Assembly (NCBI GenBank): GCA_026874595.1
Contig: CM049322.1
Coordinates: 43,030,840 to 43,094,839, forward strand
DNA from: Sipunculus nudus
Lineage: Eukaryota; Annelida; Sipuncula; Golfingiida; Sipunculidae
Length of the DNA: 64,000 nt
Reading direction: 5' to 3'
Positions 1 to 12,690 of the stretch are shown here, piece by piece. The notes below the pieces were generated by a model. The model made no database searches. It was not told where the DNA came from and saw nothing but the letters and a program-made list of their open reading frames with translations. Both the position numbers and the translations under genes were made by a program. Positions within the stretch are counted from its first letter, which is position 1. The number at the start of each line of letters is the position of its first letter.

Positions 1-149
1 TTTATGGCCCTTGCACCAGGTGGACTTCACACCCTCGTAATCAGCTTTTCACACCTAGAACTTACTCACCCGGACCTCCCTGAGACTGTTGCAGGCCCTG
101 GCACTGGGGAATATTTGGCTGGGCAGCGAATGTGTTAAGGAAAAATGAT

Positions 150-990
150 GATCATATTGAGAAATTTGAATTGACTTATAGATCCAGATATATATGTACA
201 AATGTATTAAAATCAAAATGATGAAACATAAAAAAAAATTGATAAAATAATAAGTGAGGATGTAATGCACATTCATTATTTACCTGCCTCAGACAATTTT
301 GAAATAAAGTGATTAGCCTTGTTTGTCTCCCCTGTCGGTCTACCCATTTTTATATTCAGTAATCATAGATCAACTGTTTTTCCTGTACTAACTGTTGAAT
401 TAAATTTTTTATCTCATATGTATATTCAGAGATGTTGTAACTCCCACCATTTAGCCCCATCGACAACCCCTACCTTGCATTTGGGGACTGGGGCTGTGAG
501 CTATTTGAAAAAAAATATTAAACTCAAAAAAATGGTATAGAAAAAAAATTAGAATTTAATTGAACACACGTGTCACCTGCTGAGCTGTCAAAAACTTATC
601 AAGGAGTCAGCCACTGATCATGGTGTTGGTATGTATCTTATGTTTAAATACTGCTTACAATGTTTCAGTTTCATCATTAGAAAACACATGGTCAGATAAC
701 ATAGTATTATTTGCAACAATTTTCTTACTTGTCAGAACAAATCTGTCATATTAACCAATACCCACCTTATACTACCTTTTTTTCTCAGACTTTATCTCCA
801 TTAGTTTTTATTTTAGATTTTTCCTTTAAGGTCAACTTTAGCATAGCCCAATGACCCACAGGTCCCTTGTTTTAATCACCATATCAGTAAAATCATGCAG
901 ATGTGTTATGATTACAATTTAAATTAGACATCCTCTTTCGATCCTTATCACAAAGTGTCTGTGTGAGTTATTCACAGGGTTGCCAGTAGT
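150..990. repeat. Dispersed repeat block, related to 34.7-35.9 kb
   Basis: Long stretches match 34680-35940 in order: the gtgaggat...taatgca segment, gatgttgtaactcccacc versus gatgttactcccacc, and the right-end motif at 841-873 (caatgacccacaggtccctt). The first 150 bases hold nothing I recognise. Confidence 0.6.
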
Positions 991-1299
991 TTATTAGAAT
1001 TTATTTAATATAAACAATATTAAAAGAGGTATGAAAACCGAAATGTGAAATTTGTGATAAACTACGTAAACCAAAAATGAACAAGTGAGCATGTAGGAAT
1101 CAAAGAATCAGAACTATTGTATTGTTGTTACATATCTACTATTCAACTACTGTACAAGATAATATTAAAGAGTAAAAACAGTTGTAGTTTACATAGATAC
1201 ATAAAACAGAAATTCAAAAGTGGGAATTGACACCATATTTAAACTCAAAGAGCTGAAAAATTTTATTAGAATTTCGTATATATACAATATTAAAACGAG

Positions 1300-1830
1300 A
1301 TTCAATCTTTCTCTTATTCAATCTTTCCTTCAATTTGACTATCTATCATTAATTTTTTTTTTCATTCAAACTGTCTATCATTCAGCCTTTCGTACTTTCA
1401 TTAATTCTTTCCTTCCTTCATTCAATCGTTTATTAATTTTGTCTGTTTATCACTCAATATTTCTTTCATTAATTCATTCAACCCTTCATTCATTAAATTT
1501 TTTTTCATTCATTCTTTTTCATTCATTCATTTAGTCTCATTCAAACTTTCATTCATTTTGTCTATCATTCAATCTTTCTTTCATTCAATCTGTCTTTTAT
1601 TCATTCTTTTCTTCCTCATTCCTTCAATCTTTCTTTCATTTTTTTTTCATTAATCTTTCTTTCATTCATTCTTTTCTTCCTTCATTTAATCTTTCATTTA
1701 TTATGTCTGTCTATCATCCATTCTTCCATTTTCATTCTTTCATTCATTCATTCATTCATTCATTCAATCTTTCTCTCATTCAATCTTTCATTCATTCTTT
1801 TATTCATTTAATCTTATATTCATTCTGTCT
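1300..1830. repeat. TTCA-type degenerate microsatellite
   Basis: Low-complexity pyrimidine-rich sequence built from CATT, TTCATTCA and TCTTTC words, with a cleaner (TTCA)n core at about 1738-1766. Open frames here are repeat artefacts. The bases between 990 and 1300 show no feature. Confidence 0.85.
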
Positions 1831-2049
1831 TTCTTTTATTCTTTATCACACACACTCGTATACTCGATCAAATGCACAAACTTCAGAATTATTTATAAGT
1901 TAGTATAAAGACGATATGTAGCGAATGATTGTTGATGGAGAGAATGATAAAGAGAGAGAGGCAACAGTTATGCGTGGAGTTAAAATGTTTTAATAATTAG
2001 CTTTAACATCGTTTGAAGACGGAACATACACATTTGACAACGACATCAT

Positions 2050-2200
2050 GAGTCTGGTGGAGGTCTGAAGGGGTCCGATATAGTGGTCCGAGAGTGTACA
2101 AAATGTGGTCTGAGATCGTTGACGGGGTGGTCTGAGATTGTACTAAGTGGTCCAACTTCGTGTGGGCCGAGATGTAAAAGGTCCGAGATCTCCAGAAAGA
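2050..2200. repeat. Short degenerate GGTC(C/T)GAG minisatellite
   Basis: GTGGTC(C/T)GAGA-like words recur at about 2092, 2104, 2128, 2147, 2161 and 2180 with uneven spacing of about 14-24 bases. Nothing else is visible between 1840 and 2390. Confidence 0.45.
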
Positions 2201-2389
2201 GAGCTCACAACCCAAACTGAAACACTGTCTCCATGGACACGGGTCATTTCCTGTATTGTATGCAAGCTGCCTGCCTATTGCAACCCATACGAGCCATGCT
2301 TGTGTTCATGCGGTTATAAATTCAACAAACATGCCGAAGGTTTTACCAATGTGCCGGGTTAAAACTGAACATTTTCGCACATGTTCGGT

Positions 2390-2720
2390 ACTACTCCTCC
2401 CCCAACACACCCGTTCAATACACAGGACTAATAAACAAGATGAATATTCCTATAATTTCTGTATTAATTTTTTTGTTGAGACTTTGTAGGATTTGAATCC
2501 TAATATTCAAATGTGATAAAATATTAGAAACTTATGTAAGTGCTCACTGACATATTTTAAGATTTAGTGAGAGATAATTCTTTACTTACATTTCATTCAA
2601 TTGTCTTAAGGTTTACTGGCCATTGATATGAATAAAATTATTTTCTTAGTTAATTAGGAATATGGGATTAATTTTTTCGCTCATATGGCCTTATATTTAA
2701 ATAATTGAAAACATGATTAC
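2390..2720. repeat. Repeat block, second copy at 6.53-6.91 kb
   Basis: Starting from ctcctcccccaac...acacaggact(c)ataa and running through ttgttgagact and gataaaatatta to the cata(t)ggcc end, the block matches 6536-6910 in order with many substitutions. Both copies sit beside hairpin-ended repeats. Confidence 0.65.
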
Positions 2721-2733
2721 ATACACACATTTT

Positions 2734-2764
2734 TAGCTCAAATGACTGTAAGTCATCTGAGCTA
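2734..2764. repeat. Hairpin end of dispersed repeat (copy 1)
   Basis: TAGCTCAAATGAC, a short loop, then GTCATCTGAGCTA: an imperfect inverted repeat. It is followed by a GTCC/GTCTG-rich tract and a 'gaatccaaaatttgg' conserved region. I associate such ends with abundant bivalve repeats (from memory, not checked). Confidence 0.6.
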
Positions 2765-3277
2765 TAGTCATGGTCCCTTGTCCGTCTGTCTGGCCATCTG
2801 GCCGTGAACATGGCATAATTTGAAACTCTTAGACCTATGAATCCAAAATTTGGCATACATGCAGTTAGATGTCCAAAAAATCCGCTACCATATCCAATAC
2901 TGAGTCACTATGATTTTCATTCCTTTGAGATATTAAGGAAAAACCTAATTTTTCCATTAAAAACCCATTGTTGCAATTAATGCAAGGCTGCCTGATATAA
3001 AAAAAAACCACTGATCTGTTTTTGATCATATTTCATCTGTACATGTTCCTCTATATATTTCCTCTAGCTATACCAGATATTATGTCAGTATTTGCTTTAT
3101 TTTTATTTTAAGTCATGGGCCCACACATAATGCACTTTGTAAAAAACTCACTGACCATGAAAATTGCTGAAGCTAGAGACTTTTTTTCAAGGATATGACT
3201 TTATTAAAAACTGAATTTTGCTATATTTTTAATTTATTTGCATAAATAAAAATCAACCTTGGCCATGATTTTTTTTT

Positions 3278-3305
3278 GCTCAGCTGACTGTTAGTCATCT
3301 GAGCT
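3278..3305. repeat. Hairpin end of dispersed repeat (copy 2)
   Basis: GCTCAGCTGAC, loop, GTCATCTGAGC, then cgtggtcc and a (GTCC)n tract at about 3328-3345. Same order as copies 1, 3 and 4. Confidence 0.65.
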
Positions 3306-3599
3306 ATAGTCGTGGTCCGTTGTCCATCTGTCCGTCCGTCCGTCCATAGATGTGGCACGGAAACCGTAAGACCTAGGAATCCAAAATTCTGCCTAATACT
3401 AGATGTCCCCCAGATCTCCTACCAAGCTGAAAATTAAGAAAAAAAAACTCAATTTTTTATTAAAGACCTATTTTCACACTTCAGGACTGCCTCATATCAA
3501 AATCACATCTGTTTTCCCTTATATTTACCATAAATATTCCTCTATATAGTTCCTTTGTTCATGCCAGAAATTAGGTCTTTATTATATAATTGTATCCAC

Positions 3600-4620
3600 C
3601 AAAACATAGTTTGTTTCCGGAGAACTCTTCTGAGACTACTGGACTGATTTTTCCGAAACTTGCACCAATTATCGGGTCACATGTGAACTGGTGCCTAACC
3701 AATTAGCCTTGACCTCTGACCTTTCCTCTCTGCCCATCGTCCTTTTGTGCATCTGTTTCGACACATAAACCCACATTTCTCGGGAATCGTTTGTACAAAT
3801 GTAGCCCTTGGATAGCTTTATAACGTACACAAAAAATGGTGGCGCCACCTGCAACCATGTTTGCACAGTCTCTATCTGTTCATCTGCTTTGGGTTAAAAT
3901 CACTCATATCTCTGCAGTGGTTTGACTAATTCAACTGAAATTCGACATGCGTATACATCCTAGATAGCTTTCTTGACTTTATGACAGGTGGCACCACTTA
4001 CATTCACGTTCATGCTGCAGCCATCCAAGCTTATATCTCGGGAACCGTTTGACCAATCAGGAAAAAAAATACACAAATGTAGCCCTCGGATAGCTGTATA
4101 ACGTACACGAAATTGTGGCGCCACCTGCAGCCATATTTGCACAACATCCATCTGTTTGTCTGCTTGGGTTAAAATCACTCATTTCTCTGCAGTGGTTTGA
4201 CCAAATTACCTGATATTAGCATGCGTTTACATCCCACATAACTTTCTTAATTTTCTGACAGGTGGCGCCACCTATATTCAAGTTCACGTTGTAAACATCC
4301 ATGCTTATATCTCCAGATTCGTTCAACCAATCAGGTAAAAAATTTACTTCAGTGTAGCCCTTGGATAGCTTTATAACGTAAACAAAAATATTGGCGCCAC
4401 CTGCAGCCATATATTTTCACAGCGTCCATCTGTTTGTCTGCCTTGGGTTAAAATCACTTATATCTCTGCAGTTGTGCGACCAAATTACCTGTAATCCGGC
4501 ATGCTTATACATCCTGGATAGTTTCTCGTTCAAATAAAAGGTGGCCCCACCTACAATCATGTTTACGTGGCAGACATCCATTCTAATATGTAACACATGT
4601 AACTCTATTTCCCCTTGCCA
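3600..4620. repeat. About 275-bp tandem repeat array
   Basis: The word ggcgccacctgca recurs at about 3841, 4114 and 4394, and 'gggttaaaatcact' and 'ggtttgacca' recur with the same spacing (about 275 bases). The units carry GGCGCC-centred palindromes (ggtggcgccacc). Three to four units. Confidence 0.7.
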
Positions 4621-4843
4621 CTCAATCAATGCCTCACTTAACCTGTCCTACTCTGATTTTGGCAGATACACATTGTTCCTTGTCGACTACCCGTAATCTA
4701 GTTTTTAATAACTAGTTAAACTCTTATATCATTTGTGCTAGTGCTACTCTTGGGCATAGGTAACCTACAAGTGTTATTATTGAATAACTGTAAACTCTGT
4801 TGTTAAAAGCATGATAATTAACATGACTTATAGTGGACATTTT

Positions 4844-4874
4844 TAGCTCAGCTGACTATAAGTCATCTGAACTA
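4844..4874. repeat. Hairpin end of dispersed repeat (copy 3)
   Basis: TAGCTCAGCTGAC, loop, GTCATCTGAACTA, then cgtggtcc and a (GTCC)n tract. With the right-end motif at 7154-7190 this would delimit a unit of about 2.35 kb. Confidence 0.65.
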
Positions 4875-6387
4875 TAGTCGTGGTCCATTGTCCGTCGTCC
4901 GTCCTTCTGTCCGTCCGTCCGTCCGTCCGTAGATGTGGCACGTTTAGAAACCGTAAGACCTAGGGATCCAAAATTTTGTATAATGTTAGATGTCCCAAAG
5001 ATCTACTACCAAGCGGAAAACTGGGTCTTTGCGACTTCGTTCCTTTGAGAAATTAGGGAAAAACCTCAATTTTTTTATTAAAAACCTATTTTCACACTCC
5101 AGGACTGCCAAATATCAAAACCACTCATCTGTTTTTCCTCATATTTACCATAAAAATTTCTTCTATATAGTTCCTATGTACATGCCAGAAATTATGACTA
5201 TAGTATATAAATAAAAAAGTGATAGGTTCAAACATAATGCATTTTGTAAAAAATCAGGAAAGATATTTGATCACTTAACACAAAACATGTGAAAACTAAG
5301 GACTTTTTTTCCCAGTAATATAACTTTAATTAATCAAAATTAAATTCTGTACCCAAAATTAAAACAAAATCTTTTAAATTTTTTAAAATATTAGCAAAAA
5401 TAAAAAATTGGTACCTTAAATTTTGCCCAACTTTGACCATTGCAAAGTAAGTAAGTACAGTTGATTTAATTTTCACAGCCAGTTAACATATGGATTTAAT
5501 CTGATGAATTTGTAAAGTTGATAGTATAAGTTTAAAAAATAGCCTAGCTATTAGAGTTTTAGAGGCCTTGATGTATTTTTATTTTCTAGCATCATGACCC
5601 CACTTTTGTTTACTACAACTTCGCCTGGTAATCCAAAAATTGGCATAATGTTAGATGTCCCTAAGATCTCCTTCCAAGCCAAAAACTGGGTCTCTGTGAT
5701 TTTTCCTTTGAGAAATTGAGGAAAACCTCATTTTTTTATTAAAATCAGTTTTACACTTCAGGAATGCCTAATATCAAAACCTATGATCTGAATTTGATCA
5801 AAGTAAATATGCATATTCTTCCATACATTTCCTATGTACTTTCCAAAAATAGGTCAGTATTGGGTAATTTTTAGAACTTATGGGCCCAACCATATTGCAA
5901 CTTAAAAAAAATAAGCAAATATATTTACTCACTCAACATAATAATTCTTGAAGCTAGAGACTTTTTTCAGGGATATAACTTTATTTAATCAAGATTCAAT
6001 TGTACACCGAAAGTTAGATCTGAATTTTGCAATTTTTTCAAGTTATTAGCATAAATATAAAATCAATACCTTAAATTTGCCCAACTTTGACCACGGCACG
6101 TTTTTTTCTAGTATGTACTGTGGATTTTATATTCACAGCATGTACACACAAGGATTTAATCTGCTAAAATCTTAATTTTTTTAAAAGCTAAAAAATTAGG
6201 CTATTTATTGATTTATTGTGGAGGCTCTAGTTGTATTTCCTTTCATTGTCAAGCCGCCCACTTAGAGGTCACTGTAGGTCATTCAGTATAGCTCTCTGTG
6301 CCCAGGGTGTTGTTATGTAATCCCATCACTTCTGCAAGCCCTCTTTGTTGAGCTAATTCAGGCTGTCTGCAGTTAATACCACAGGGA

Positions 6388-6444
6388 GTCTCTCTCTCTC
6401 TCTCTCTCTATCTCTCGCTCTCTCGCTCTTTCTCTCTCTCTCTC
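6388..6444. repeat. (TC)n microsatellite
   Basis: TC dinucleotide run with a few interruptions (tatctctcgctctctcgc). The arginine/glutamate-rich open frame on the other strand is a repeat artefact. Confidence 0.9.
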
Positions 6445-7129
6445 CCCCAACCACACCCAATTCTGTTGACAGACCTGTACTATAAACAAGATGAATAATT
6501 TCCCATTTTTCAGCAACCAGCAGTAACAACCGAGACTCCTCCCCCACTGACCCCTTCAAAACACAGGACTCATAAACAAGATGAATCTTATAATTTTTAT
6601 GTAAAATAATTCTTTTTGTTGAGACTTGGACAATTTTAATTTTTTAAAGATAAAAATGTTCAAGAATTGAATTCTAACATTCAAATGCGATAAAATATTA
6701 TGATCTAACGTAAGTGCTAATTGACTAGACTTAAGAAGATATAAATACTTTGTAGCATTTGTCTCACTTAAAGTTGGCCAGGCCTAAGTGTGAATAATAC
6801 TATTAAACTTAGTTTTAAAATCAGAAATATTGGTCAAACTTTGTGGGAATAATTTTTAAATCATATAGCCATATATTTAACTATTGAAAACTTAATTTGT
6901 TCACACATTCTTTGTTTATGAAATGTAACTTTCATATAACACTTACCGTTGGCCCATTTTTCCCTTGGTACATCATAAAATGGTTTCAGGCCACAAGTTT
7001 ATTACACAGTGCATATGTTTTAGCTTATGTCCATTATTTTATAATCTACAGAGTTTAATTTTAGCAGCTTAATTTTCTCTTTGCTTTTGAAATGCTAATA
7101 TACATTAACCAAAAGAAATAAGAATATTT

Positions 7130-9340
7130 TGTAATTGATAATATTTTCCAAAATTCAGCTGAACGACGTGACCCATGGGTCCGTTGATTTTCTTTTTCAA
7201 ATACTTCTGCTGCAATATAGATAATGTTTTATAGGCCAAGTCAAAACCTGTGAGACAATAGCACTCTTTTTCCAAATGTAAATAATATAAATGACACCAG
7301 CCCTCTTCCCTCTCCAAGGATTTTATCAAGATCTTTATAAAGATACCCAAAATACCCCCAAGAATAGTAAAAAATTTCATACAAAAACTTCAATATCTTG
7401 TTAACTACGTCACTGATGGTCATGATTTTTGGCATACACATTGATCTTGAGATGTTCTATCAGTTCCTGCAGACTGGTGGCTCCACCTGTATTTTTCGAT
7501 TTTTACGAAAATCTTTCTCTATTTTTGAGACCTTTAAAAATGTGAACATCTGTCTACAGAGCACAAATCGTAAAGACTGGACCTAGAATCTTCATTCTTG
7601 ACACATAGGGAGACCAATGAAAATTCTCAATGGAAACCTGAAAAAAAAGGTCTCTTTAACCCATATCCTTTGAGATGTGGGGCTCCCGATTACCCGATAA
7701 GCATAAAGGAAAATTTGATAAAAAAAACTGCAACATCTCAATAACTACAACACTGATGGTCATGATTTTTGGCATACATATTGATCAAGAGGTGTTCCAT
7801 CAGTTCTTGCAGACTGGTGGCGCCACCTGCATTTTTTTTTTCAAATTTTTACAATTTTTTTCCTCTATTTATGAAACCTTTGAGGATGTAGTTATCTGTC
7901 AACAGGAACAAATCGTAACGACTGTACCTAGAATCTTCATTCTTGACACACTGGGAGACCCATGAAAAGTCCCTATGGAAACCTGAAATTAGGTCTTTGT
8001 TACCCATATCCTTTGAGCTTTGGCACTCCAAAGTACAGCTCGGAATAATGGAAAATTTGATACAAAAGCTGTAGTATCTGAACAACTAATGCAGAGATCA
8101 TCGTAAATGTATGCATGCATATTGATCATGGAATGTTTCATCAGTTTCTGCAGACTGGTGGCACCAGCTATATTTGTTCGGGTTTTTTTATGATTTTTTT
8201 TCTACTTTTGCGACCTTTAAAGATATGAACATGTGTTAACTGGGAACAAATCATATAGACTGGACCTAGAATCTTCATTCTTGACACACAGGGAGACCTA
8301 TGGAAAACTAAAATTAGGTCTCTGTTAACCATATCCTTTAAGCTGTATGACTCCAAAATAATCCTAAGAATAATGAAAAATTTGATACAAAAACTGCAGT
8401 ATCTCAATTACTACAACACTGATGGTCATGATTTTTGGCATACATATTGATCACGAGGTGTAACATCAGTTTCTGCATACTGGATGCGCCATCTCTATTT
8501 TTTCAAATTTTTACGATTTTTTTCTCTATTTTTGAGACCTTTAAAGATGTTGTTATCTGTCAACAGGGTACAAATCGTAACAACTGGACCCAGAATCTTC
8601 ATTCTTGTCATGCAAGGAGGCCCATGAAAAGTGTCTGTTGAAACCTGAAATAAGGTCAATGTTTTCCATATCCTTCAAGCTATAGGGCTCTGAAGTATCC
8701 CTCAGAATAATTAACAATTTGAAACAAAAGCTGAAGTATCTGAACAACTAATGCAGAGATCACCATGATTCTTTGCATGGATATTGATTATGGAGTGTTT
8801 CATCAGTTTCTGCAGACTGGTGGTGCCACCTATATTTTATTCAATTTTTCGATATTTTTTTCTCTATTTTTGAGACCTTTAAGGATGCTGTCATCTGTTT
8901 TTCTCTATTTTTGAGATAAATAATTACAGACACAATCTTGGCCTGTTGGTTAATCTGTTTGATGCTTCAGTTGAATGGGTATATACTACCATTCAGATGA
9001 AAAAATTTCCTTTTACGAATCTCTTCCCAGTCAGCTGAGCGTCATGAATCATGGGTCACTTGTTTTCTAATTTTAACACATTTTTTTCTCTATTTTGACA
9101 CCTTTAAATAAGTGGTCATCCGTTAACAGGGCACAAATGTAACCGTTGGTCCTAGAATCTTCTTACTTGACATCCAGGGAGGTTGATGAAAAACTCTCCT
9201 TGCAAACCAGAAATTAGGTCTCAGTTACATATATTCTCCTTTGCTATGGGGCACATAAGCTCACCCCAGAATAATTGAAAATTTGATACCAAAGCAGGGC
9301 ACAATTCATAACCATTGGACATAGAATCTTCATACTTGAC
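7130..9340. repeat. About 340-bp tandem repeat array, roughly six units
   Basis: Each unit holds 'ctgatggtcatgatttttgg' (or a variant), 'tgcagactggtgg', 'gagacctttaaa', 'agaatcttcattcttgac' and 'gaaaatttgata' in that order. The first word falls at about 7413, 7754, 8099, 8421 and 8760, giving spacings of 322-345. The last unit is degraded. Shares the GGCGCC word with the 275-bp array. Confidence 0.85.
9030..9066. repeat. Right-end motif of the dispersed repeat
   Basis: tcagctgagcgtcatgaatc followed by atgggtcacttgttt. Related motifs at 841-873, 7154-7190 and 35786-35820 share the pattern CAGCTGA(G)C-N-TGA(C)C(A)CATGG. Confidence 0.5.
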
Positions 9341-9349
9341 GTTCTGAGG

Positions 9350-10350
9350 GTTTCTCAAAAGTTCTCCTGAGAAAGCCGTGGCTCAGCGATGCACAGAGTA
9401 CAACACACTATGTTTTTGTTGACACCTTTGATCGCGCCCAGTCCACTGTTTTTAGGCAAATGGTTTCAGGGCAAGAGGAACATGTAACATTTATTTTAAA
9501 GGGAGGAAGCTATTTTTCATGTTAATTCAACATGCTTTATAGGTGATTAGGCACCCTTAACAATGAACAAAACCATTTTAATAGTCATAATTCACAATCA
9601 TGAGGCAGACACATTAATACATAAATATACATAAATCTCACAGAAAAATATTTATAACTACATTAAAGCACTGTCACAGGTATTATATTCAAGCACTTGC
9701 AAAGATATAGAACTTAGAGAATTGTTATAAATTTACTTTAAGATATTTGAATACATAAGAGCATCACTTTTCACTTAAGACCTAAAGAATCATGATAGCA
9801 CACCCTTTATTAAATATGTATGTATCTTGTGCATATAATTATTAAGCTGATAAACATTGGCTAGTAAAAAAACCAATACTATATGAAGTTGATAAGCTTA
9901 GTACATTTGTAAAGTGTAAATCTAAAATTATTATACAGTAAAACATTATGTACTATATTCTAGCACTTTTGAAATCAGAGATATAGGAAGATACCTTCTA
10001 AAATTGTGATAAATATAGTTTAAAAGAAATATAGAACAACATTGTTGTTTGAATTAACACAGCACTTTCCGTTGACTATTATTATAAATTCATTTATACA
10101 GTGTCAGCTTACACACATAATCAGTTAATATCATTGAGACAACTCATAATTAGAATATATTTGTTGCATCATTGCAAAGTACTAACTTAAACATTAACTA
10201 CCTCGCTTTCATTCTCATAATCCAGACACAAACATACACAAATACAACTACAAAGCACAATAGTTTTACTATTAATACTTCATCTGATGCCATATCAACA
10301 TAAACTCCCTATAATCTAATATGGTCCTGCCTGTATCATAATCTCCTCCT
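9350..10350. other. AT-rich unique DNA, no feature seen
   Basis: No long open frame, tandem repeat or recognisable element in either strand. Codons are broken by frequent TAA/TAG in all frames. Confidence 0.6.
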
Positions 10351-10366
10351 TCTTACCTAAGAAACA

Positions 10367-10574
10367 GGGGCGGATCCAGGAATTAGGAAAAGGAGGGGTC
10401 CAACACAAGAGGACAAATGACAAAACCTAAAAAAAGGTCCCCAGGTTCGAAAAAGGGGGGGTCCAGGCCGCAAAAATAGGTCGGAAACCCTTAAAAAAAG
10501 GTTGCGATGGCTGAAAAAAAGGGGGGGGGGGTCCTGGTCCCCTGGACCCTTCCCATTGATCCGCTTCTGAGAAA
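10367..10574. mobile_element. Short MITE-like element with GCGGATCC ends
   Basis: Left end CAGGGGCGGATCCA and right end TTGATCCGCTTCTG are inverted repeats of each other (about 11 of 14). AGAAA flanks both sides as a possible target duplication. The interior has G-rich runs (7-12 G). A degenerate relative lies at about 35140-35300. Confidence 0.6.
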
Positions 10575-10599
10575 TAAATCTGACTGAGGACATTATAGC

Positions 10600-11970
10600 T
10601 CCAAATTAAGTCTCTATACCCAACATACCTAAATAATTTATGTCTCATTGTAGTCTACCTATACCATGCATATTGGGTCGACACTGATTTAAAAATGCAA
10701 CCACACGTCATAAACATGATCCAAGTCATTTCAAGCATTGTGCACAGTATTTCCTCTTTCCAAAAGTTGTCACTTTTTGGCATGATTTGTGGGACCAGTT
10801 TGTGCAATCATAATTGTCCCACGTAGTCATGTTTTCTACACTATCTAGATACCCACACGGTTTCTTTTAGGAACACATTCCATTTTCCGTTGCTCTAAAC
10901 AATAAACCTAGTGACTTCTGAGCATGTCTTGATCAAATATATTTTTCCCCCATTTGTATTCCGTAAAACTGACAAGCTTTTCTCCCTGTCCCTTTCAACC
11001 CTCCCCCCCCCCCCCCGCCCAACGAAAGAAAGTAGTTCTGCAGTGATTAATGGCTCCCCAGAGGGATCATTATCACACTGCTGATCAGGTCTGTATCAAC
11101 TGATTACTTCATTGATGGCCTATTAAGTACCAGTACTGTGGGAGGACCCTAGAATTTTGTCCAAGATTTTTAATGGGGATGTAGCATCATGCTGAAATAA
11201 GGTCACTGTGAAGAGTTGCGGAGCATGTTTGAGCACCCAGAAATAATGCAAAATACACACAAAATGCCAGATTTCTCATAAATGGCTGAATGAATTTTCA
11301 TCAAATTTGGTGTGCCAATTGGTCTTGATGAACTTATGCTAATTTGCATGAATGATGATACCACCTATATTATCTTAATTTGTTGCCTGTCCATGGACAT
11401 ATTGTCAGCATGTCACCATCCTAAGTGTCATGACCAATGTCATTTGTTTTGTAAAAAAACACAAACGGAAAAAGCAATTGAAATTTCAGCGTATATTATA
11501 TAGTACTTAATGGTTAATCAATGGGTTTTAACCTCGGACATTCTTTTTTTCAGACCTGGTTAAGAATTTACCAAATCCATTTTTTTAAATCATCATTTTG
11601 CCCATTTCACACTTTTTGGACAGAATAGTATTAACTCATTTATTGAAATTACTAATCCATTAATTACAAGTTGAGATTCATACATTTAAATTTCTGTTAC
11701 AAATTTTCATTCACTCAACCTGTGAAATTTGGATGTATTGCAGGGCATTAATTGTAATCATTGGATCACCACATGGGTGATTAAGTCACTATTGCCTTTT
11801 TGGCTTATTTTACATAACTTGCAGAGTTCCTCAATACAACCAGTACGAAAAATATTGTAGCCAATACCAATAAATCAGTCAGCTGGAATGATGCCTGGGT
11901 CACTTCTTTCAGTGTAGAAACACCTATAGTTGTTCGCTGTATGTTGTTATGCATGAATGAAGGGGAATGA
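10600..11970. other. No gene seen; poly-C run at about 11004-11017
   Basis: AT-rich sequence. 11200-11400 contains 'aatggctgaatgaattttca' and 'tcatcaaatttggtgtgcca', words typical of dispersed repeats in this window, but no clear boundary. Confidence 0.5.
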
Positions 11971-11974
11971 AGGG

Positions 11975-11977
<3 letters not shown>

Positions 11978-12017
<40 letters not shown>
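11978..12017. repeat. (TA)n microsatellite
   Basis: About 20 uninterrupted AT repeats. Confidence 0.95.
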
Positions 12018-12021
<4 letters not shown>

Positions 12022-12690
12022 CAATTTACTTACTTTTCTTTTACAGGCCGTGTAAAACCTGAAAGAAGAGAGGCTGAGAGGGATCAAGAGTGGTATCACA
12101 CAGAAATACTTGAACTCTGAGAGTTCTACAAGTACTCTGACTCTTTTGTAAAATAAATAAACAATTTTAATGTCTTTTAGTATTTTGTTGAATACATGAA
12201 AAGAACGTTTGATGGCACCTTTCTGTTGGTAAATGGATTTGACAAATGGATAATCACCTATTTTGCCGGAAAACAATAGATATGACTTGAAATCACTGTC
12301 ATGGTCAGATTTATGATTAAAGCTATGCACACGCACTCATCAATTTTAACATTTCATTGAAAATGTCTTCCACAGACTGAAATGGAAAATACACTTGCGG
12401 TCTAATCAGAAGCTGTAGTATTGCCAGTTATATGAAAGCCTACTCTGGGATGTATAAATAAAGTACAATGTACTATCTTTTAAAATGTATTAATGTATAT
12501 GGATTAATCATGCCGTTTCACACGGTCGGTGATAGATCATAAGAATTGTCAGCACGTTGATAACTTGTTGAATCATCAAGATAATGGTTAAAATACTCAA
12601 AACTGTTTAACAGAATTAATGTTAACTTGATATAGATAATTTTTCAATGGACTTACTCCGAGTGAACAAATATTAGGATATATCGAGTAT
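12018..12690. other. No feature seen
   Basis: A 105-codon frame on the minus strand (12019-12336) lacks a recognisable motif and uses an AT-driven codon set, so I do not call it a gene. Confidence 0.5.

Noticed and set aside
1220-1903. Plus-strand frames rich in F, H, S and L
   Set aside because: Translation of the TTCA microsatellite.
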